A stretch of DNA of 64,000 nucleotides from Heterobasidion occidentale (Eukaryota; Basidiomycota; Agaricomycetes; Russulales; Bondarzewiaceae), in contig JBCAQO010000003.1 of the NCBI GenBank assembly GCA_039111635.1, positions 3,038,001-3,102,000 on the forward strand, in the 5' to 3' direction. Positions 21,036-31,271 of the stretch are shown in pieces. The position numbers and the translations under genes are program-made. Under the pieces are notes generated by a model. It was not told the origin of the DNA. It ran no database searches and worked only from the letters and a program-made list of their open reading frames with translations. Each line of letters opens with the position of its first letter. Positions within the stretch are counted from its first letter, which is position 1.

Positions 21036-22875
21036 GCCAATCCTCGGTTGGTCTGCTTTTGTAGCTCCTGGTATGCTTGAGTCCGCCAATTAGAGCTGTC
21101 CGATCGCTTCTGCTGTGGCTTTGATCGAGACGAGTCTATATTGGGCTTCTTTGGCTGCGCTTCTCGATCGTTGATCGTCGGTGGTGGTATTTTTGATCGA
21201 GGAACCAGGGGCGGCCTCTTTAGCTGCGTCATTCGTTTGTTGATCTCTTCCATGATCTGGGGGATAGCTAATCCTGTAGCGAGAAGCTTCTTTCCGATTG
21301 GATGCTTCTCGAGCTTCTTTCTGATTTGATCTTCTTCGGCTACTCTGTTGAGTTCTAATTCGATCACCAGGGCCAGAATGGAGGCTTCCATTCCTTTGAC
21401 TGCCCGAGGGTGCCGGCGGTAGAAGTCCTTTATGGCTTCTTGTGCGTTAGTGACGTTTGCCGCGGCTTCCCAAGAGTTGTCCGATTCCGGGTAGCCCTTC
21501 CATTTGATCAGGTACTGCAGGATCTTCCATCGCCCGAAGCGCCTAGCTCCGACAATGGCTTCGACTTCGAATTCTTCTTGCCCTTCGATCAGGTCCGGAG
21601 CCGGTTTAGGGTAGTTCGGACCATAGACCTCGTTTTCCTTGTAGGGCGTGAGTCGACTAGCATGGAAAACGTCGTGAATGCGCTTCCAGCTGTTGGGCAG
21701 TTTTAACCTGAAGTTGACATTTCCTATGGTGTCAATGATTTCAAATGGCCCAAAGCGTTTGGGTCTCAGTTTCTCTGATGGGTGATCGGTGTGAATGTTC
21801 TTCCCATCAAGCCATACTTGATCTCCTTTCTTGAAAGGCGGTAGGTCCGTTCCAAAACGGTCGTGCTGTATCCTCATGGCTTTGGCTGCAATTTCGAGGC
21901 TGGCTTGTGCTTCCTTCCTAGCACGTTGCAGAGCTTCGAGGCAAGCATCGGCGGTGGGGACATTCGTGTTTCCGATGATGGCTGGGTAAGCCCGTGGTTG
22001 ATATCCATGGAGAAGTTCAAATGGTGACTTCTGCGTGGCTGAGTGCTGATGGGTTTGTGGGCGTATTCCGCTTATGGCATTAATCCGCCCATTCGTCCTG
22101 TGAAGAGCTGCAAAATGCTCTTAGTATTGTTCCAATTCCTGATTCATTCGTTCAGTAGCGCCGTCCGTCTGTGGGTGATAGGCTGTGCTTAAAGCGGATT
22201 TGATTCCTAATTCTTTGAGCAGGGCTTGCGCTACTTTTGAAGCGAATTGAGTTCCTCTATCCGATATGATTTTGTCTGGCAATCCATAGCGTCTCCAGGT
22301 GTTTCTAGCAAGATTTTGGCCATTCCATCCGAGTCTATGGTTTTCAGGCATGGAGTTATTACTGCGGTTTTGGTGAATCGATCGGTTACTACATGTAACG
22401 AGTCGTATCCGTTTGATTCTGGTAGATCTGTAATAAAATCCATGGTTATTGTTCCAAAAGGTCGATCTGGGATTTCTGTTGGTTGTAGGGGCACCATGGT
22501 GGGATGTGTGTCGTTCTTGGTGGATTGACAGATGGCGCATCCTTCCACATATTGGTGCACTGTGTTCAATATTCCTGGCCAAGTGAATTCTTGTCCGACT
22601 AATGCTAGAGTTCCCCTTTGTCCTGGATGTCCTGCTGCTAGATTGTCATGGTTTAGTTTGATGATATCTTGACGAAGTTGTTCGTTTCGAGGAACATATA
22701 TTTTTCCTCGATGAAGGACCAATCCTTCTTCTTCGTTCCATTCTTGTAAACCTTTCTTCATATTTCGAGGTCCTAAGGTTTTAATCTTGGCTAAGGTTTC
22801 TAACAGCCATTCGTCTTTCCTGTTTTCTTCAATGATTCGTTTCCGGAGGTCTTCATCTATTATGGTAACGCCTCC
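21014..22875 (-). pseudogene. Element A integrase and chromodomain, frameshifted
   Basis: This continues the A pol frame across the B insertion: VTIIDEDLRKR follows RATGRGG on the other side. It contains the zinc-binding HHCC module (HDNLAAGH...CAIC), DDE core ([35 protein letters not shown]), the GPFEIIDTIG-type C-terminal domain and a chromodomain (EVEAIVGARR, YLIKWKGYPESDNSWEA; about 21400-21560). Frame breaks occur near 22305 (an A run) and at several short runs in 22060-22120, plus a TAA in 22060-22120. Chromodomains target integration to modified histones in this class. Confidence 0.85.
22871..22875. other. Target-site duplication of element B, left copy
   Basis: CCTCC directly precedes the LTR at 22876 and matches CCTCC at 33545-33549. 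Confidence 0.9.
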
Positions 22876-23461
22876 TGTTATGAACTGCTCGTTCAGTAAC
22901 CCAAGAGTAACAGGTTCTTCCCTAGGTCGCACAATGAACTGAGTGACGGACGGAGTCTCGACTGTATCAGACGTTGATACAGGAGGGAATAATGATTTGC
23001 TCAAAGTTCACACTGTAGGAAGACAGTAGTGAACGAAGAGAATAGACTGAAGATCCTCAGCCTATTCTATGGGCCTTATATACTGTATGGGGTATAGGGT
23101 ATGAGTCCGTGTGCTTCTCCAGGTTTCCATCCTAGGAGAGCTGTGGCCGCCGTCTTTCATCGGCGTCTACTCTTGTACTTCTCCAGTCGCACCGATCCAT
23201 CATGGTGCGACGAGGGTGCTTACCCGTAAGCCCTAAGCCCATGGCATGTGAATGCCTCCCTTATTACTGTGTGAACTTCGTGAGCCTCATGTCCCTCTCA
23301 TATAGCCTCTACCGATGTCTTGAAGAACCATCGGTCTTGTCGGCTCCTAAGGACATGCCGAATACCTTGGTGTACGCTCCGTAGTGGAGCCGCCTAGCAT
23401 GTGATGCTTGATCCATCGGTTAGACCGGCCGCGAAGGGCCCCGATCGGTCAAGTCATAACA
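22876..23461 (-). repeat. LTR of element B, 3' copy
   Basis: 586 bp, TGTTATG to CATAACA. A CTTATATACTG sequence near 23072-23082 may serve as a promoter element on either strand. Confidence 0.92.
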
Positions 23462-23495
23462 TTACCCCCTTTCTAGGTCCCAACTCCTGAGGGGA

Positions 23496-23726
23496 CTACT
23501 CGCTTGAGCAGAAACGAGCTTCATCGTCATTCCACGGACAATTGCTTTGCTGGTCGTCAAAATAGATTGGGATGCGTCTTCCCAATATCACTTCGTTTTC
23601 TGGGGCGAAGACCGACCTACGTCGTTTACAACGCCTAGGAGTTTTCCGTCTCCGTTGAGCTGTTTTGATTTGAAGTCCTGCAGTATCAGCCACAATACTG
23701 TGTTTCTCCTCGTGTTCTTCCTTCAC
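23496..23726 (-). CDS. Element B terminal basic ORF (uncertain)
   Basis: 76 codons with no ATG start (first codon GTG), ending 34 bp before the 3' LTR. It holds a strongly basic cluster KTAQRRRKTPRRCKRRR followed by an acidic end. Element A likewise ends its last ORF with a basic cluster beside the LTR, so this may be the final exon or a frameshifted tail of the accessory ORF of B. No upstream exon was identified. Confidence 0.3.
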   Translation of the reverse strand: MKEEHEEKHSIVADTAGLQIKTAQRRRKTPRRCKRRRSVFAPENEVILGRRIPIYFDDQQSNCPWNDDEARFCSSE

Positions 23727-24278
23727 CGTACGTTTTGTGTGAGTACGCTCCTAGAGTCAATAGGCAGCTACTCGACCAGGGCTCCCTGGTAGGTTTGATA
23801 AGCCAGTGTCATCTGGCGACGATGCAGAAAGGTGTTGTGCGAATGATTATAGGATGAAATAGAAACTCGTCTGTGGATGGGTGTGTGTCGTTCTTCTTCT
23901 ACAGTGCCGAAGGCCATGTCTCAGTGTTTCCAGGATAGATCTTCATCTCCTTGATCTCCGGTATCGAGGGGGACTCCAGGTGTGTGGTTGATCGCTTTAC
24001 TAAGGCTTAGGCCCACCAACCTATCAAGAACGAACATTTTTCTTGACTTGTCTTGAGTCCGGCAAGACCCCTTTGAAGATCCCTAACTCTGTCAGCCCCA
24101 TACGGTGGCCTTGTCAGGTTAGAGATTGAGTGTTCGTCCAGAGTTTGTTTTTCACTAAGGGTATTGGACACGAGGTAAGGACTTTGAAGGATAGACTTTG
24201 AACCCCATGGTTTCTTGAATAGACCATGGTATCCACCTTGACGGTAATTATGCGGGGTCAGCGTAAGGTATGTCCTGG

Positions 24279-25808
24279 TAGTTTTAACGTCGTGCCGGAC
24301 GTCCGTAGTTTTGCGTCTTTGCGGACGTCGGCTAGTTTATCCTTAAGTCGTTGCGGACTGAGGCTAGTTTATACATGAGTCGTTGCGGACTGCCCTGCTA
24401 GTTTATGCCAAGGTCGTTGCGGACCTATCCATCTTCCAACGTAGGAGTACCTGTAAACAAAATGGTAGACCATTTCTGTGCGCCGGAACATTCATCGGTG
24501 ATGCACATAGGGCCCTAGACCAAGTACAGCCATCTTGACAGGGTTCCCATTGAGGAAGGATGGTGACGGTTTATACTATATCAAACCGGATAACTTATAG
24601 AGTTGCGAGAATAGACTGGAAGCCTATTTTGACACAACTCACATGGCCCTGTAAACAGAAGGGCAGCTCAGTTTATCGTCATGAAGGACGGCAACTAGTT
24701 TATAGTCATTGCGGACGTCCGCTATCGCCTGGCTTGAACCTCCCGAGCCTCGATAGATTTAATCCTCCGGGTGAGGGTAGTTTAAGGTCATTTCGGACTA
24801 ATTGATGGTCAAGGTCGTGGCCATCAATCACGTCTCCTATCCTTGAAGGAGTAAATAGTTTATCGTCATTGCGGACTAGATCAACATCGTGGCGTCAACA
24901 ACGATGTTGATCGACATCTCCTATGCTGAAAGGAGCGGTAGTTTATCGTCTTTGCGGACGCGCGTAGTTTTACATCGTTGCGGATGATCGCAACACGAGG
25001 CACGGTCCCAGTTGCCTCTTGACTGGCCCTTGAAGCGGAATCCTTGCTTCGGACTTCAAGGGTAGAATGGGCGCACCATGGAGTAGTTGTGGTCTTTGTC
25101 GTCGGAAGACTGACAACCCGCTCCCTGTCCCCAAACCTCTCGCACGGAATTGAACCGTGTCGACCCCATATTCTTTTACTGTAGGGCGTATGGAATATGG
25201 AAGCGCCTCGACCTAGTCGGCAGGGTTCTGCAACGGTGGAGGCCCTCACTTCCACCGTCTGCCAGAATACAACCACGCTCCGAGGGTCTTGGTAGCTTTA
25301 GCGTCGTTCCGGACGGTAACTAGTTTATCGTCATTGCGGACCAAGCCTTTCGTAGTTTTACATCGTTGCGGATGTCTTTTCTCCGTTTTGGGTACTAATG
25401 GAGTGCGGCCATCAGTTCCTGCATCGCTGATAGGGTCCCCTAATGCGGAAAAGACCCTGTAAAACTGGAGATCCAAAGTGGGACGTCCAAGACACCTGTC
25501 AGACCTTGACAGCGAGGTTGGTCCACCGTTCCCCAACGGTGGGTATGCAACACGATTTCCCACCAATATTCATGCATCATTCATGTACCAGTCGGTTATG
25601 TTGTGAATCCTAAGGGCCTCCTAATGCGGAAAGGGCCCTGTAAAACTGGGGATCCAAGCGGGACGCCCGATTCGCTTGTCAGAATACCTCTTGACAACGA
25701 GAGTGTTGAATGCTTGTCCTTCATCTTGAGACCGGAGGGCTGCAACGCGAAATGGTCAGGTACTTCCCCTGCCTTCTTATCTTTTCACAGTTTAACGTCA
25801 TGCAGGAC
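24279..25808 (-). repeat. Interspersed ~21-bp motif, about 15 copies
   Basis: In plus-strand terms the motif is AGTTTATCGTCATTGCGGAC with variants; AGTTT at the start and CGGAC or CGGAT at the end are best kept. Copies lie at about 24279, 24305, 24332, 24364, 24398, 24669, 24695, 24777, 24855, 24938, 24964, 25292, 25320, 25352 and 25788. Spacing is irregular; some copies lie about 10 bp apart. The copies at 24964 and 25352 are identical over 23 bp. The run occupies the non-coding space between the accessory ORF and the 3' LTR of element B. Confidence 0.8.
25441..25690. repeat. ~60-bp direct repeat pair in element B
   Basis: Two copies begin TAATGCGGAAA at 25441 and 25622 and share CCCTGTAAAACTGG and GATCCAA plus a GGGACG block before diverging near CTGTCAG/TTGTCAG. 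They are non-coding, inside the region that also carries the ~21-bp motif. Confidence 0.7.
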
Positions 25809-25909
25809 GTTCGTTCCGGCGTCCTGTGCGTGAAACCGGTACCTGTGATGCGGAGGGTCCTTTCCTCTCCGTCATCATGTTAAAACCCGGGGTTCCTCAA
25901 CTCCCTGGT

Positions 25910-27286
25910 TTAGTATCCCCCGCCAATGTCTCCATAATCTCCGTACCCTTCGTCTGGTCTGTAGTAGGGGTCGACGTCGTCGTAGTTATCGCCCTCGACC
26001 TCGTCCCAGGCGTCTAGTTCCGCTCGAGTCCAGGAAGTAGTCCGCTGAGTCGGGCGCTGGCGGACTGGAGTTCTTCTACCAATGTGTGGATGCGCTCCTT
26101 CAACTCGATTATCTCGAGGACGGTTTGGAGTCGACGAATCTCTTGGTCGAGTTCTTCTAGGACTGCCTCGCCTGGGTTGAGGGGTCGCCCTTGTTCTCTG
26201 GCTCCCTCGTCCCTCATTCCTCCTGTACCTTGGAGGACGCTCCTCATTGCTGCCTCCTGCGTCCTGCCCGGTGGATTGTCCTGCCGATATGGGAGGAAGG
26301 GCCTCTCGGTCCCTTCGTGCCTGTCGTTGGACCGTAGCCCAGACATATTCGGTCTGGGTGGATGCGTCTCGACTACTTGTAGCCGGTACCGCTCTGCTAG
26401 CTTCGCTCCATGGTTGGACGCGGAATGGGTCAGTCCGAACGGGATGGACGTGACTTGAATGTCCCGTGTCGGTGCGCGAGATGAGGGCGGGTAGGAGCTC
26501 CAGATTGATGAAGGAGGAGAACTCGTCCGGATGAATGAGTAGGGCGTAAGCCCCATTATTTCCTCGGGCGTACCAGGAGGCGGCTCTATGATCGTCTGCA
26601 TAGGCCAGAAGTCTGACCTGGTCGCTCGCGTCAGCGAGGCGTCGGGGTATGTCATCGTTCTCGCTTCCTGGTTGCCCTGCGAAGAAGTTAGCGAGCCTTT
26701 GTAAGGCCAGCGCTGTGGCCATCTGAATTACCGCGGAGATGGTGGTGCGTTGGAGTAGGGCGTCTCCTAGTCCTTCCAACTCTCCGGGGTGCAGATCTCG
26801 ACTACCGGTAGGGGGCCCTCTGGTCCTGGCAGCTGATGTACCAGCCGCTGCTGGTTCTTGTACACCTGCCTCAACAGTTGTAGGCGATGCCAGGTCCGAA
26901 GGGTTTCCTGGTCTTCTTCCGCCTCTCGTTTCCTGTCTTGCGTCTCTTTGAGCCAACGCTGACGTCGGTCGCGGAGGCGTTGACGGAGCATGCCTTCCTT
27001 CTGCTTGACGTCCTTCATTGTGCTCGTCATGAGCTCTCTCAAACCGTGGTGAGGCTCGGGAACCCGTTCGATCTTCGACGGTGAGCGCGGTTTGGTGGAC
27101 ACTGATTTGTACTGGAACTCCTCCTGGTGTCGTTGGGCGGCTGCCTCGGCTAGGGCGTCCAGTGTCGGGGTTGGCCACGGCCAGAATGATGTCTGGCGAG
27201 GGGTTTCTTGAAGGGGAGGAGGTAGTTCCGTCATCGATGAGCATGGCACGTTCAGGGGAGTATTCCAGGGAGGAGTGGTTGGACAT
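25910..27286 (-). CDS. Element B accessory ORF after integrase, unknown function
   Basis: 458 codons from ATG 27286, starting 58 bp after the pol stop. The N-terminal third is Pro/Ser/Arg-rich. The middle looks folded (ISAVIQMATALALQRLANFF, ALLIHPDEFSSFINLELL). It is then basic and Arg/Pro-rich, ending in an acidic, aromatic tail (DVDPYYRPDEGYGDYGD). Two other frames on the same strand also look coding: 26767-27249 with a charged coiled coil (LRELMTSTMKDVKQKEGM) and 26014-26655 ending in a leucine-rich helix (EELDQEIRRLQTVLEIIELK). Either the true protein switches frames or one frame is an overprint. No known domain was found. Confidence 0.5.
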   Translation of the reverse strand: MSNHSSLEYSPERAMLIDDGTTSSPSRNPSPDIILAVANPDTGRPSRGSRPTTPGGVPVQISVHQTALTVEDRTGSRASPRFERAHDEHNEGRQAEGRHAPSTPPRPTSALAQRDARQETRGGRRPGNPSDLASPTTVEAGVQEPAAAGTSAARTRGPPTGSRDLHPGELEGLGDALLQRTTISAVIQMATALALQRLANFFAGQPGSENDDIPRRLADASDQVRLLAYADDHRAASWYARGNNGAYALLIHPDEFSSFINLELLPALISRTDTGHSSHVHPVRTDPFRVQPWSEASRAVPATSSRDASTQTEYVWATVQRQARRDREALPPISAGQSTGQDAGGSNEERPPRYRRNEGRGSQRTRATPQPRRGSPRRTRPRDSSTPNRPRDNRVEGAHPHIGRRTPVRQRPTQRTTSWTRAELDAWDEVEGDNYDDVDPYYRPDEGYGDYGDIGGGY

Positions 27287-27343
27287 GTGTTGGGGAGGAT
27301 TCTTGCTTTGAAAGAGGGGGAATGCCTCCCTTTTTATATCTTT

Positions 27344-29851
27344 CTAAAGCCTAATCGCCGCTGGTCGGGGCTTGTCTGGGTAGCTTTCGTGGAATTCACG
27401 AAGCGCCTCGTCGGCCGTACCTTTGAGGAGGGCAAAGGGTTCCCAAGTGTTATCGGCCTCGGAGTATCCGACCCACTTGACAAGGTACTTGGTCCCTCGT
27501 CCCTGGCGTCTTGAATCTAGAATGGCCTCCACTTCGTAGTGCTCTTCTTCATTCAGGATCTCTGGGGCAGGTCTGGGGAAGTTCCTCCCGTGGGCCTCTG
27601 TCTCGTGATACTTCGTGAGTATGGAGGCATGAAACACCGGGTGTATCTTCCATGTTTCGGGTATTTCTAACCGATAAGCCAGAGGACCGATTCTTTCAGT
27701 CACTGAAAAGGGGCCATAGCGTCTAGGTGCCAGCTTGAATTTCGGATGAGTTGTCCGAATATGGGTTCCTTCTAACCAAACTTGGGTTCCTACTTCCCAT
27801 TGCGGAAGTTTCCTGTGTAGGTCCCGGTCCTTGGCGTGCTGCGCTGCTATTTGTAGACTTGCGGCCGCATCCTCTTGGACTTCTTTGATTAGTCGCAAAC
27901 GTTCAGTTACTGCGGGCACCTTGGTCTCCAGAGCTGAGTCGACCGAATATGGTGGGTTGAACCCGTAAAGGACTTCAAACGGCGACTTCCCAGTGGCGGA
28001 GTGTCTTCGGGTGTTGTGGGAGAATTCTGCGAAGGGGATCAAGTCTACCCAGTTATCTTGATGGTAGTTGCAGAAAACTCGCAGGAATTGCTCGATCTCT
28101 TGGTTTACCCGTTCTGTTTCTCCGTCCGTTTGGGGGTGATAGGCCGTGCTGAGGGCAGGGGTGATTCCCATTCCTTTCCATAGTTCCCTTGTGAACTTTG
28201 CCGCAAATTGAGGACCTCTGTCGGACACCACTTTGGTTGGTAAACCATATCGTTTGAACACATTGTCCTGGAAGAGCGTCGTGGTTTCTTCGGCTGTGAT
28301 TGTCTTCTTGCACGGGGTTATGACTATTCCTTTTGACAGACCCTGATCGACTACCACGTTGATCGAGTCGTAGCCTCTGCTTTCCGGGAGGTCCGTCACG
28401 AAGTCGGTGGAGATAAAGCGCCAAGGGACGTTTGTGGTTTCCAACGGTTGGATCGGTGGATGGGTCCTATGGGGAAGGTTCTTGGTAGATTGGCAAACTG
28501 CACATCCATCCACATATGCGTGTACAAATTTGGTCATGCTTGACCACCAGTAATGGCGTTGGACCAATTCTAAGGTCTTTGCTCGGCCCGGGTGTCCTGT
28601 AGCCATAGTGTCATGGTGCGTTTTGACAACCATTCGTCGAAGGAGGTCGTCCTTTGGGACGCATATGTAACCGTCGCGCCTTGTGATGCCCTCTTCATGT
28701 GTCCATTTTCCTAGGTCGCCCTTCATTGCGTTTGGACCTTTTTCCAGCAGTTTTTTGAGGGCGACATCAACCAGCAAATCGTGTTCTGAGCGCGAGTGTC
28801 GAATAAGGGAGAGGATGTCGGAGGATACGAGTTCTGTTGTTTTGACGTGTATGCCTTCGCTTGGTTCTACTAGAGTTTCGCTGGACTCGGTGAAAAGTCT
28901 GGACGGGAGTAGAGTCTGTGCCTTGTTATCAGATTCCACCCCCTCACTAAGGTCTGGACGCCTGGACAGAGCATCCGCATGATTAGTAGTTCCAGCTTTG
29001 TAACTGAGCTGGAAGTCAAATCGGGACAAAAACAGACTCCAGCGCGCTTGTCGCCTTGACAGGTCGCGCGCCGTTTTAAAGTGTTCTAGGTTTTTATGGT
29101 CCGTCCAGACTTCAAAGGGGTGTCGAGCGCCTTCGAGGTAGTGTTTCCAGTGTTCCAGTGCCTTGATGATGGCGAGGAGTTCGCGATCATGCACGTCGTA
29201 ATTTCGTTCGGCCGGTGAGAACGATCCTGAGAGGTATGCAACAGGGTGCCAGTCATTATCAGGTCCTTCCTGTAAGAGGACTGCACCATATGCTGCAAGG
29301 GAGGCGTCGGTAACAAGCCGGTAGGGGCGCATCGGGTCAGGGTACAACAGGACAGGTCGGCTGGTGAAGGTTTTCTTCAGTCGATCAAACGCCTGTTGGC
29401 ACTCCGTGGTCCAGTCCCATTTCACATCCTTCTTCGTGAGGTCATGCAGGGGCCGAGCGATCAGAGAGAATTTATCAATGAATCGTCGGTAGAAGTTCCC
29501 TAAGCCTAAGAAAGAGCGGATGTCGCGAACTGTGCGGGGAGTGGGCCATTCCTGGATAGCTTCAATCTTCGAGTCTTCCATAGCGACGTGGTCCTTTGAG
29601 ATCGTGTACCCAAGGTAGTTCAACTTTTCCTTGTGGAACTCGCACTTCTCTGGTTTGAGGTAGAGATCGTTGTCGCGCAGGATTTGGAGGACTCGCCGAA
29701 GAATCACAATGTGTTCCGCTGTGGTCTTCGTGAAGATGAGGATGTCGTCCATATATACCGCTATCTTCCGGGCCAGGATGAGTTCTTGGAAGATCATGTT
29801 CATCATGGCTTGGAAGGTTCCTGGGGAGTTACAGAGCCCAAAGAACATCAC
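27344..29851 (-). CDS. Element B RT (part)-RNase H-integrase-chromodomain
   Basis: 835 codons in frame. It begins inside RT (MFFGLCNSPGTFQ, AVYMDDILIFTKT), then RNase H (LVTDASLAAYGAVLLQ, EVWTDHKNLE), integrase HHCC (HHDTMATGH...CAVC), DDE core ([38 protein letters not shown]), and a chromodomain close to the C-terminus (YEVEAILDSRR, YLVKWVGYSEADNTWEP). The first part of RT is in another frame because of a one-base loss near 29866, where relative C has GGG and B has GG. Apart from that the domain set is complete. Confidence 0.92.
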   Translation of the reverse strand: MMFFGLCNSPGTFQAMMNMIFQELILARKIAVYMDDILIFTKTTAEHIVILRRVLQILRDNDLYLKPEKCEFHKEKLNYLGYTISKDHVAMEDSKIEAIQEWPTPRTVRDIRSFLGLGNFYRRFIDKFSLIARPLHDLTKKDVKWDWTTECQQAFDRLKKTFTSRPVLLYPDPMRPYRLVTDASLAAYGAVLLQEGPDNDWHPVAYLSGSFSPAERNYDVHDRELLAIIKALEHWKHYLEGARHPFEVWTDHKNLEHFKTARDLSRRQARWSLFLSRFDFQLSYKAGTTNHADALSRRPDLSEGVESDNKAQTLLPSRLFTESSETLVEPSEGIHVKTTELVSSDILSLIRHSRSEHDLLVDVALKKLLEKGPNAMKGDLGKWTHEEGITRRDGYICVPKDDLLRRMVVKTHHDTMATGHPGRAKTLELVQRHYWWSSMTKFVHAYVDGCAVCQSTKNLPHRTHPPIQPLETTNVPWRFISTDFVTDLPESRGYDSINVVVDQGLSKGIVITPCKKTITAEETTTLFQDNVFKRYGLPTKVVSDRGPQFAAKFTRELWKGMGITPALSTAYHPQTDGETERVNQEIEQFLRVFCNYHQDNWVDLIPFAEFSHNTRRHSATGKSPFEVLYGFNPPYSVDSALETKVPAVTERLRLIKEVQEDAAASLQIAAQHAKDRDLHRKLPQWEVGTQVWLEGTHIRTTHPKFKLAPRRYGPFSVTERIGPLAYRLEIPETWKIHPVFHASILTKYHETEAHGRNFPRPAPEILNEEEHYEVEAILDSRRQGRGTKYLVKWVGYSEADNTWEPFALLKGTADEALREFHESYPDKPRPAAIRL

Positions 29852-30807
29852 CGTTGGCTCGAAAAGTCCAAGGGTGTGACGAAGGCCGCCTTGGATTCGT
29901 CTCCCTTCTTGATGCGCACGTTGTTATATCCCCACCGAACATCGAGCTTCGAGAACACCGTTGCGCCTTTAATGATATCCAATAGTTCTTGGATTAATGG
30001 CAGGGGGGTGACGTCTCGAATAGTGTGTTCGTTAAGGTGGCGATAGTCTTGTACCGGACGGAGCTTCCCATCTTTCTTGCTTACAAAAAAGAAAGAGGCC
30101 GCGCTATGTGCTGTTGACCGACGTATTGTTCCTCTGGAAAGGTGCTCTTTGACGAATCTCCCTAGCTCGTCATGCTTTTCCGGGCTCAAGGGAAATATCC
30201 GCGGGGCCTGGGGTACAAAAGACGGTTTGAGGTTTATCGCGTGGTCCCATACTGTATGTTGGGGAAGCCTCTGCGATCGTCGTTCGCTGAAGATGTCGAG
30301 GTAAGAATGATATTCTGTCGGCACCCGACCTTTCAAGTCGGTGGTGTCGATTTCTTCCTCCAGGTCTTCGTCAAAGCTTGCGAACCCCGAGGGTTCTGGG
30401 GCTACCTTCCTAATGACGGGTTCTCCTGCGCTATCCATTGCGGAGGAGTCAGACGGTGTTTGCGCTTCTTCAGCGACTTTTCCTGAAGCTTCGCCCTGGG
30501 TCGCTTTCTGCTGAGCTTGCCGGCGTTCCTTCCTTTCGGCTACTTGTTCTTCGAGCCATTCCCAAGCTTTGCGTTGTCGGGATTTGTGCTCGAGTAATTC
30601 CATGAACCGAATTTTCCATTCCTTCGTGGGTACTTGGCTCCATTGTTCTTTAGTCCACGTCCACGAAGGTCCTACCGGTTCTGAGACAAGATGCGGTTTT
30701 GTCCGCTGAGGAACCTTGTCACCGCGTAGTTTCGCTAGCCATGCCTTCTTGGTAGGCTCTTCCCTTGCCTTGGTAAATCCATTCGGTTGTTGGCAATCTC
30801 TGGGCAA
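29848..30807 (-). pseudogene. Element B pol, protease-RT linker and N-terminal RT
   Basis: 319 codons. Includes EYHSYLDIFSERRSQRLPQ, KKDGKLRPVQDYRHLNEHT and SKLDVRWGYNNVRIKKGD (RT motif A with catalytic Asp). It is separated from the protease frame by a one-base loss in a G run near 30812 (C has GGGG, B has GGG) and from the rest of RT by the break near 29866. B therefore cannot make a continuous pol as read here. Confidence 0.85.
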
Positions 30808-31196
30808 CGATCAAAGTGTACCTCACGGCGCCTCCACCCGATGGAGGGGTCGTGGTATTTCAGCCAATCCGTTCCTAGGAGCATGTCGTCTTTCCCTAGA
30901 TTGGTGATGAACATTTGGACGCGTTCAGTGTGAGTTCTCCCCCGTCTATCCTTGACGGTGAGATTTGCGTCCAGGCCTCGTCGAATGAGGCCTGCCTTGT
31001 TGATGGTGTCATCGACGTTGCGGACGCGGATGGGGCGGTTTAAAGGATAGGTGGGAAGGTTGTGCTTCTGTACCCACCCCTCATTTACCAAAATCCCTTC
31101 GCATGCTGAGTCGATGGCGGCTCTGGCGCCAGCGCTTCTTCCTCGAGTTGTTAATCGCACGTCAAGTCGAATGGGGGTAATAATGTGACTGTTCAT
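30735..31196 (-). CDS. Element B retropepsin-like protease region
   Basis: From ATG 31196, with AAIDSACEGILVNEGWV as the probable active-site block (DSA where DSG/DTG is usual) and DDMLLGTDWLKYHDP near the end, the ILG-type flap and C-terminal motif of Ty3 proteases. It begins 76 bp after the gag stop, so pol is a separate ORF from gag. After RRREVHFDRCP the frame is shifted relative to element C. Confidence 0.75.
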   Translation of the reverse strand: MNSHIITPIRLDVRLTTRGRSAGARAAIDSACEGILVNEGWVQKHNLPTYPLNRPIRVRNVDDTINKAGLIRRGLDANLTVKDRRGRTHTERVQMFITNLGKDDMLLGTDWLKYHDPSIGWRRREVHFDRCPEIANNRMDLPRQGKSLPRRHG

Positions 31197-31271
31197 TGCT
31201 CCGATCCGAATATGTGACGGGGAATCATACTCGAGTTTCCTTGACCCTCTCTTCGGCTGGTGAAGGAGAGG

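Noticed and set aside
22876..23004. N-terminus of the integrase ORF reaching into the LTR
   Set aside because: Those residues are encoded by the LTR of element B and are an insertion by-product, not part of integrase.
24279..25808. CRISPR-like look of the repeated motif
   Set aside because: Copies are degenerate, spacing is irregular, and the array sits in a eukaryotic retrotransposon; no cas genes.
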